DNA of 5,756 nucleotides from positions 1 to 5,756 of the forward strand of contig WRDE01000150.1 in assembly GCA_009783605.1 (NCBI GenBank), given 5' to 3'. The translations under genes and the position numbers were made by a program. Of the stretch, positions 1-4,543 are shown piece after piece. The notes beneath the pieces are model-generated. The model was not told the origin of the DNA and searched no databases. It saw only the letters and a list, made by a program, of their open reading frames with translations. Origin of the DNA: Oscillospiraceae bacterium. GTDB lineage: Bacteria; Bacillota; Clostridia; Oscillospirales; Acutalibacteraceae. The first letter of the stretch is position 1. Every line of letters begins with the position of its first letter.

Positions 1-381
1 AAATTTGTTTTTGTCGTTGATGATTCTCTCAAATACCTTCGCAACGTCCACGTCATTATACCCCGGGATTTGTTTCAACTCATAATCTATATATCCTTCC
101 ATCTGCTCACATATCTTTTTAATGGTATCGGTATCCATCCGTTTTATCACAGATTCCCACGCTTTGGAAAGGGCTTTTTTTTGTTCTCTTTGTATATTTT
201 TATCGCAATTATCGAATTTTTTTAAAATTCCTAACATTATGCAAGCTCGGTTTATGCTGTTCACAGCGATGGGAGCTAATGACAAAAAAGATGCAGCGGA
301 ACCGGTTGCGGCTAATAACGCAATCGATAATCCGATTTTTACGACATCCTGACCGTGATCAAAGACTTTTGCTGCATCCAT
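1..381 (-). CDS. Unrecognised protein with N-terminal hydrophobic segment, 5' part only
   Basis: The first 127 codons of a gene that runs off the left edge; no stop is reached. The start at 381 is chosen because GGGAG at 390-394 lies 8 bases upstream. An in-frame ATG at 396 has no ribosome binding site and directly follows an in-frame TAA, so no earlier start is possible. The protein opens MDAAKVFDHGQDVVK. A Gly/Ala/Leu/Ser-rich hydrophobic stretch follows at about residues 17-41, long enough for one membrane helix or a buried hairpin. After it come Lys/Glu-rich, helix-prone segments (about 50-127) with cysteines at 47, 59 and 91. There is no signal peptidase site, ATP-binding motif or catalytic motif in the visible part. 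A hydrophobic N-terminal domain before a longer unseen body occurs in some NACHT/STAND-type signalling or defence proteins, but nothing here proves that. Base composition is AT-rich, like the adjacent recombinase and unlike the glycosidases. That it is a real gene is likely; its function is unknown. Confidence 0.72.
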   Translation of the reverse strand, partial: MDAAKVFDHGQDVVKIGLSIALLAATGSAASFLSLAPIAVNSINRACIMLGILKKFDNCDKNIQREQKKALSKAWESVIKRMDTDTIKKICEQMEGYIDYELKQIPGYNDVDVAKVFERIINDKNKF

Positions 382-389
382 TTTTAATT

Positions 390-394
390 CTCCC
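390..394 (-). promoter_or_regulatory. Ribosome binding site deciding the start at 381
   Basis: GGGAG on the minus strand, 8 bases before the ATG at 381. It sits inside the five-codon stretch between the two candidate in-frame ATGs (396 and 381), so it can only serve the second and settles the start. Confidence 0.65.
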
Positions 395-452
395 ATTTAT
401 TCGTTTTTGGAATTATTTTATAAAGAAGAATATTTTGAAAAGCAAGAAAATC

Positions 453-481
453 ATTATAATACGATATGTAACACCCTCCAA
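453..481 (-). promoter_or_regulatory. Predicted sigma-70-type promoter for the gene starting at 381
   Basis: Perfect TATAAT on the minus strand at 458-453, with TTGGAG at 481-476 as a weak -35 (TTG matches) and a 17-base spacer. Transcription would start near 446, giving a leader of about 65 bases. The -35 box lies in one arm of the hairpin at 474-496. The prediction rests on motifs only. Confidence 0.45.
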
Positions 482-496
482 CATTACACTGGAGGG
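474..496 (-). terminator. Hairpin after the recombinase gene, possible weak terminator
   Basis: Perfect 7-base inverted repeat, CCCTCCA (474-480) and TGGAGGG (490-496), with a 9-base loop, 8 bases past the recombinase stop codon. The position suits transcript termination or 3'-end protection. On the minus strand the stem is followed by TGTTACAT rather than a run of T, so intrinsic termination would be inefficient. It overlaps the -35 box of the predicted promoter for the next gene. Confidence 0.4.
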
Positions 497-504
497 CCTT
501 GTTT

Positions 505-1050
505 TCATTTGTTCAAATACCGATACAGCGTCGCAGATGAAACGCCTGTCACCTCGGTAATTTCTTTAACCGAATGCGTTTTTGCATGATATAATTTCAA
601 GGCTTTTTCAACAGATCTCATATCATTTTTAGGTCTGCCGCCAACTCTACCTCTGGCACGAGCAGAGGCCAGACCTTCTTTGGTCCGCTGTACTGTTAAG
701 TCACGCTCAAATTGGGCAAGACCACTCAGCACGATTATTAATAATTTCCCTGTCGGTGTCGCGGTGTCAATACTCTCCTTCAGACTGACCAACTGGATAC
801 CTTTCATTTCGAATTCGTCCAACAAATTCAATAAATCCTTTGTCGACCGACCAAGCCTTGACAGCGATTCAATTATAATGACATCACCGTTTCGAGCCAT
901 CAAGCGGACTTTATCCAATTCGGGACGACTGGATTTGGTGCCGGTTATTTTTTCCGTGAACAATTGATCATATCCGAATTGTTCCAAGCTGTCGATTTGC
1001 CGGTCTAACAATTGTGATTCTGTACTTACCCGCGCATACGTTATTTTCAA
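505..1050 (-). CDS. Serine site-specific recombinase (resolvase/invertase family)
   Basis: A 181-residue small serine recombinase, the full usual length for TnpR/Hin-type enzymes. These act as DNA-bound dimers or tetramers that cut both strands through a 5'-phosphoserine link, to resolve cointegrates or invert segments. Visible motifs are YARVST with nucleophile Ser9 and Arg7, SRPELD with Arg42, and SLSRLGRS with Arg65 and Arg68. The long dimer helix starts near residue 100 and contains GLAQFERDL (Glu115). The hinge GRVGGRPKN (134-142) leads to a C-terminal helix-turn-helix of the Hin type (about 157-181, with VSSATLYRYL). All expected active-site residues are present, so the enzyme looks functional. 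The start is TTG, supported by AAGGA 6 bases upstream and forced by an in-frame TGA two codons before. It has its own predicted promoter (1167-1195). No transposase lies beside it, so resolvase, invertase or plasmid multimer-resolution roles cannot be separated here. Confidence 0.95.
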   Translation of the reverse strand: MKITYARVSTESQLLDRQIDSLEQFGYDQLFTEKITGTKSSRPELDKVRLMARNGDVIIIESLSRLGRSTKDLLNLLDEFEMKGIQLVSLKESIDTATPTGKLLIIVLSGLAQFERDLTVQRTKEGLASARARGRVGGRPKNDMRSVEKALKLYHAKTHSVKEITEVTGVSSATLYRYLNK

Positions 1051-1061
1051 TTTTCATCCTT
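1044..1061 (-). promoter_or_regulatory. Recombinase translation start: AAGGA site and TTG codon
   Basis: AAGGA (1061-1057) lies 6 bases before TTG (1050-1048). An ATG at 1057-1055 is out of frame and touches the ribosome binding site, so it is a poor start; a TGA at 1056-1054 closes the recombinase frame upstream. The bases 1057-1044 read as two near-identical 7-mers, ATGAAAA then TTGAAAA. A TTG start usually lowers initiation, which would suit a recombinase kept at low level. Confidence 0.7.
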
Positions 1062-1088
1062 GTTGTTTTACCTGCATCAATAACGGCA

Positions 1089-1124
1089 GTTTTTGAGGAG
1101 TTGGTTTTGAGAGAAGTTTTGAGA
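1089..1124. repeat. Three short direct repeats in the recombinase leader
   Basis: TTTTGAG occurs at 1091-1097, 1105-1111 and 1117-1123 on the plus strand (CTCAAAA on the minus strand), spaced 14 and 12 bases start to start. Each copy is preceded by G, and the second and third continue with AGA. The repeats lie between the predicted promoter and the recombinase start, a normal place for recombinase or repressor binding. The region is AT-rich, so chance is not excluded. Confidence 0.5.
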
Positions 1125-1166
1125 AACAATACCGGCCAAAAACAACCGAGATGTCGCAGTAGCTAT

Positions 1167-1195
1167 ATTATATCATAACCGATGGTTTTTGGGAA
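1167..1195 (-). promoter_or_regulatory. Predicted extended -10 promoter for the recombinase
   Basis: The minus strand has TATAAT at 1172-1167 preceded by TGA (the TGn extension, bases 1175-1173). TTCCCA at 1195-1190 is a 4-of-6 match to TTGACA with a 17-base spacer. Transcription would start near 1160, leaving a leader of about 110 bases that contains the three TTTTGAG repeats. It lies downstream of the glycosidase terminator, so the recombinase is probably transcribed on its own. Confidence 0.58.
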
Positions 1196-1246
1196 GAGGT
1201 ATAATAGATTATATGAACGATTACATTGTCAGACATGTACAAAACG

Positions 1247-1284
1247 AACAAGAATCCGCTACAAAAATGCAGCGGATTCTTGTT
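1247..1284 (-). terminator. Strong intrinsic-type terminator of the glycosidase operon
   Basis: Perfect 14-base inverted repeat: AACAAGAATCCGCT at 1247-1260 and its complement at 1271-1284, with a 10-base loop. It starts 32 bases past the GH3 stop codon. On the minus strand the second arm ends in TTCTTGTT and continues CGTTTTG, a T-rich tail. The plus strand is also followed by a T-rich stretch, so the structure could work in both directions, although no plus-strand gene is seen. Confidence 0.78.
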
Positions 1285-1316
1285 TTATATAAAATCCATA
1301 TTATCGCGCAACCCGT

Positions 1317-4300
1317 TTATGCTGCCTTCACCGCTACCGGGAAGCTGCCAGTCTTGGTCGCACCGTTTACCGTCACTGTCGCCGTAATCGTCGCCACGCC
1401 GGCATCCAGCGCCGTGACAATGCCTGCCGCGTCCACTGTCACCACATTCTCGTTACTGCTTGTATAAGTTACCACCGCACCAGTGGCATCTAAAAAGCTC
1501 TCGTCGCTCATGGCGACGGTCAGCTCCGTTTTGAACACATCGCCGGGCAACGCCACGACCTTGTCACCCCGCAGGGTGATTGCCTGTATCGTTGCTTTTT
1601 CGGCGGCGGTCACGGTGATATCTTTGGTATCTTTAATATCGGCAACGCTGCGGCCAACCATGATTTTGTAGGTTCCCGGCGTTACCGTCCGCGGCCCGTC
1701 GTTTTCGTGGACGCGGGAGAAGTCGCTGACCTTCATCGGGACAGTCACGGTTTTGGTTTCACCGGCGTTCAAGCTGACCCGTGCGAAGCCCCTCAACTCC
1801 TTCTGCGGCACATCGGGGTTGGTGCCGTAGTCCGGTGCGCCGATATAGACCTGTACCACGTCAGCACCCGCCCGGCTGCCGGTGTTGGTGACCTTGAGCG
1901 AGACATTGAAAGAGCCGTCGGCGGCGATTGATGTTTTGTTCAAAGTAATGTCGGAGTAGACGAAATTCGTATAGCTCAATCCGTAGCCGAAGGGATATTC
2001 CACCGCGCCGGTGAAATATTGATAAGTCCGTCCCCGCAGGCCGTTTTCGGCCTTGATGGTATAATCAGCGATGTTTGGGAGCTGCGCTTCGTCCTTATAC
2101 CATGTAGCCGTCAGCTTGCCGGAGGGGTTGTTTAACCCGAACAACGTTTCGGTCAACGCATTGCCCTGATATTGCCCGTTGTAACTGCTGTAGAGGATCG
2201 CTTTGGTGTCATCCTTGAATCGTGCCAAATCGACCATGCCCGCTGTCTGGAGGACAACCACGATGTTGGGGTTCCGCTTGGCCACTTCGGCAGCCATATA
2301 GTCCTGCGCCGCCGGCAACTTCAGGTTGAGCCGGTCCTGATCCTCATACGCCACCCGGAAATTCGGGTTGTTCCGGTCGCCGGAGGTGCCGGCGAAAACG
2401 ATGGCGAGGTCCGCCTGCGCGGCCTTGGCGATTTCGTCCTCCTTCAACCCTCCTTGCAAGGAATGGTAGAAGATCAGGCAGACGTCCCGCAGTCCGGAAT
2501 AATCGCCGAAAACGAACAGCTTATCGGTGGTATCGTACCGGTAGGTCTGCCAATTGCCAGTGGGCGGGCAGATCACCTCCGCCAGCAGCATCCCATCCGG
2601 TCCATCCAGCCGCATCTCAACAAGGGTATCGGTTTGGTTGGGATTAGCGGTTCGCACAGTGATCTCCCGCAGGTCGGTCACATCGACATCCTTAAACGTT
2701 AAATATGATCTGGGGCGGATCCGGCCGACGTTCGACACCCCGTCGGGTTCGTCGAACATATCCCCCGGACCTTTGACAGCAGTCACGGCGTTCCGAGTCT
2801 GGTCTGCCAGTCCGTCGGCCTTGAAGGTGACCGAAGCGAGGTTGACCACGAATTGGTCGGCCCCGCCGCTGGGGTCGACGCCGTCGTAGAAGGTCAGCGA
2901 GCCGGTATAGTTGTTTTGAGCCAAATAGGTTTCCAGTCCGGATTTAAACGATACCCGTTGACTGGGCTGCGCGGTATAATTTTCGGCGCCGAGGCTACAG
3001 ACCTTCGCCATCGGACCGTAGACGGCGATCGAGTTGATCCCGTTTAAGTTGAGCGGTAACATATTGTTGTCATTTTTCAGTAGCACCAACGACTCCCGTG
3101 CCGCCTGCAGCGCCAACTCGCGATGAGCGGGAGCTTCCTTGGCGGCGGCGGTGATCGCTCGGTACGCCACCAGCTCCGGCGGATCGAATTCGCCGGTACG
3201 CATCCGTACCGTGAAGATCCGCAGCAATGCCCGGTCGATGTCGTCCATCGTCAGCGTGATGCCGGTTTGCATATTCGTAGCGTTGACGGCGTTGAGGGCT
3301 TCTTCCTGATAGATCCCCCGGCAATCGAGGTCGGTACCGGCCTTCATGGCGAAGGCGACCGCTTCCCGCCGGTTGACCGCCCGGGTCCCTCCCGGCGGCA
3401 CCCAGCGATGCTGGTCCACGAGGAAGCGAACGGCATCGCAGTCGGAGACCACATAGCCCTCGAATCCCCATGTTTTGCGCAGTAGCGTGTCTAACAGATA
3501 GCCGTTGACCGTTGCCGGGATGCCGTTGACGCTGTTGAACGCCGTCATCACCGACGCGGCGGGGGAACGCAGCGTGATGTCCATATACGCCCATGTGTAG
3601 TAGTTGCGCAGCGACATGTCATCCATCACCGAATCCCCGTAGAAACGGTTGAATTCGCTGTTGTTGGCGGCGTAGTGCTTAAGGGTGCTGACGGCCTTGA
3701 GGTAGGGCTCCTTGGTATAGGGGTTGCGCACTTTATCGTTGTTCCCCTGCATCCCGTCGACGAATTTCCCCGCCATGACCGAGGTCAGGTACGGATCCTC
3801 GCTGTAGCATTCCTCGTTGCGGCCCCAGCGGGGGTCGCGGGAGAGGTTGATGGTGGGCGACCAGTAGCTCAGCGTCTTTGTTCCGGTCAGCAGCGACGCG
3901 TAGCCCCGCGCTTCATTGGAAATCGCCGAGGCGACATCTTCCATCAATGCCGTGTTCCATGAGGCAGCGATCGACAGCGGTACCGGGAAAGACGTGGAGG
4001 GGTCCTTCTCGGTGATGCCGTGGAGGGCCTCATTCCAATAGTCGTAGCTCGACACACCCAACCGTGCAATGGCGGGAGTGCGCATATACAACTGCGCCTG
4101 TTTTTCCTGCGGCGTCATCCGCGAGATCAGGTCCGCCGCCCGCTCGGCGAAGGTCAGCCGGACGTCCTGATACGGGAAATCCGGTTCGGGATAGGGGAAG
4201 TCCGGCGGTTCGTCCGGCTCATCCGGTAACTTACCCGGGAATTCGGCGATCTTTTTGACGAGGAACTGCAGAATTAGCCGTGCGTCAGCAACTGATAAAT

Positions 4301-4529
4301 CCCCATTACCATCGCTTACCTTCGCATAGATCAATTGTGTTTCGTCCAATGTGATCTTACGAACAAGATGCTGTAAGATCATACGGGCATCACCCACATC
4401 GACCTCGAAGTTGCCATTGACATCACCCAAAGGGCGTACTTTTTCCTCGACCGCGTAAACCGGTGTTACTGCCAGCAGGGTTGTCAGCAATACGGCAAAA
4501 ATACAAAGTAGGCAAAATTGTTTCTTCAT
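1317..4529 (-). CDS. Secreted dockerin-bearing GH3 beta-xylosidase/arabinofuranosidase
   Basis: A 1070-residue exo-acting glycosidase expected to release terminal xylose or arabinose from xylan oligosaccharides outside the cell. Order of parts: signal peptide 1-26 (cut after VYA); type I dockerin-like module about 34-96 with repeats GDVNGNFEVDVGDAR and SDGNGDLSVADAR; acidic Pro-rich linker 101-122; GH3 barrel about 123-450; second GH3 domain about 465-850, interrupted by a CBM6-like insertion (about 556-690); Fn3-like domain about 865-975 (PQKELRGF); Big_2-like Ig domain about 978-1070 (YTSSNENVVTV). WNEALHG (165-171), SPTINLSRDPRWGR (224-237), KHY (284-286) and GYVVSDCDAV (nucleophile Asp363) are typical of the xylosidase branch. 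YEDQDR (Glu729) is the likely acid/base. The ATG at 4529 has AGGAG 9 bases upstream that overlaps the stop of the preceding gene, so translation is probably coupled. The family is secure; exact substrate is inferred. Confidence 0.93.
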   Translation of the reverse strand: MKKQFCLLCIFAVLLTTLLAVTPVYAVEEKVRPLGDVNGNFEVDVGDARMILQHLVRKITLDETQLIYAKVSDGNGDLSVADARLILQFLVKKIAEFPGKLPDEPDEPPDFPYPEPDFPYQDVRLTFAERAADLISRMTPQEKQAQLYMRTPAIARLGVSSYDYWNEALHGITEKDPSTSFPVPLSIAASWNTALMEDVASAISNEARGYASLLTGTKTLSYWSPTINLSRDPRWGRNEECYSEDPYLTSVMAGKFVDGMQGNNDKVRNPYTKEPYLKAVSTLKHYAANNSEFNRFYGDSVMDDMSLRNYYTWAYMDITLRSPAASVMTAFNSVNGIPATVNGYLLDTLLRKTWGFEGYVVSDCDAVRFLVDQHRWVPPGGTRAVNRREAVAFAMKAGTDLDCRGIYQEEALNAVNATNMQTGITLTMDDIDRALLRIFTVRMRTGEFDPPELVAYRAITAAAKEAPAHRELALQAARESLVLLKNDNNMLPLNLNGINSIAVYGPMAKVCSLGAENYTAQPSQRVSFKSGLETYLAQNNYTGSLTFYDGVDPSGGADQFVVNLASVTFKADGLADQTRNAVTAVKGPGDMFDEPDGVSNVGRIRPRSYLTFKDVDVTDLREITVRTANPNQTDTLVEMRLDGPDGMLLAEVICPPTGNWQTYRYDTTDKLFVFGDYSGLRDVCLIFYHSLQGGLKEDEIAKAAQADLAIVFAGTSGDRNNPNFRVAYEDQDRLNLKLPAAQDYMAAEVAKRNPNIVVVLQTAGMVDLARFKDDTKAILYSSYNGQYQGNALTETLFGLNNPSGKLTATWYKDEAQLPNIADYTIKAENGLRGRTYQYFTGAVEYPFGYGLSYTNFVYSDITLNKTSIAADGSFNVSLKVTNTGSRAGADVVQVYIGAPDYGTNPDVPQKELRGFARVSLNAGETKTVTVPMKVSDFSRVHENDGPRTVTPGTYKIMVGRSVADIKDTKDITVTAAEKATIQAITLRGDKVVALPGDVFKTELTVAMSDESFLDATGAVVTYTSSNENVVTVDAAGIVTALDAGVATITATVTVNGATKTGSFPVAVKAA

Positions 4530-4538
4530 GTTGATTTT

Positions 4539-4543
4539 CTCCT
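4539..4543 (-). promoter_or_regulatory. GH3 ribosome binding site overlapping the upstream stop codon
   Basis: AGGAG (4543-4539) lies 9 bases before the GH3 ATG at 4529 and shares two bases with the TAG stop (4544-4542) of the preceding gene. Ribosomes finishing the upstream protein release on top of this site, an arrangement that favours translational coupling and keeps the two enzymes in step. No separate promoter is seen between the genes. Confidence 0.8.

Noticed and set aside
24..33. TTCTCTCAAA on the plus strand, an inverted copy of part of the recombinase leader repeats (1106-1118), suggesting an invertible segment
   Set aside because: The match is only 10 bases in AT-rich DNA and lies inside a coding sequence; the flanking bases differ, so it does not make a convincing pair of crossover sites.
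122..560. Overlapping plus-strand open frames across the left gene and intergenic region
   Set aside because: They run antisense to the partial gene and the recombinase end and show no domain. The minus-strand frame has a ribosome binding site, a promoter and sensible protein composition.
1200..1205. A plus-strand TATAAT that could be a promoter
   Set aside because: There is no matching -35 box at 16-18 bases (AACCGA at 17) and no plus-strand gene follows it; it probably reflects local AT richness.
1283..1294. Perfect 12-base palindrome TTTTATATAAAA between the GH3 stop and the terminator
   Set aside because: It is a low-complexity AT palindrome beside the terminator; no independent sign of an operator or target site.
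1189..1467. A plus-strand open frame spanning the terminator and the GH3 3' end
   Set aside because: It reads through the strong hairpin and then antisense to the Ig-like domain; no family resemblance.
2172..2702. A 176-codon open frame on the plus strand opposite the GH3 gene
   Set aside because: It lies entirely antisense to a conserved domain, has no convincing ribosome binding site or family resemblance, and is typical of antisense frames in GC-rich genes.
3070..3594. A 174-codon open frame on the minus strand within the GH3 gene
   Set aside because: It is another frame of the same GC-rich coding sequence; the GH3 frame here carries the conserved catalytic motifs, and the alternative is rich in Arg, Gly and Ser with no recognisable domain.
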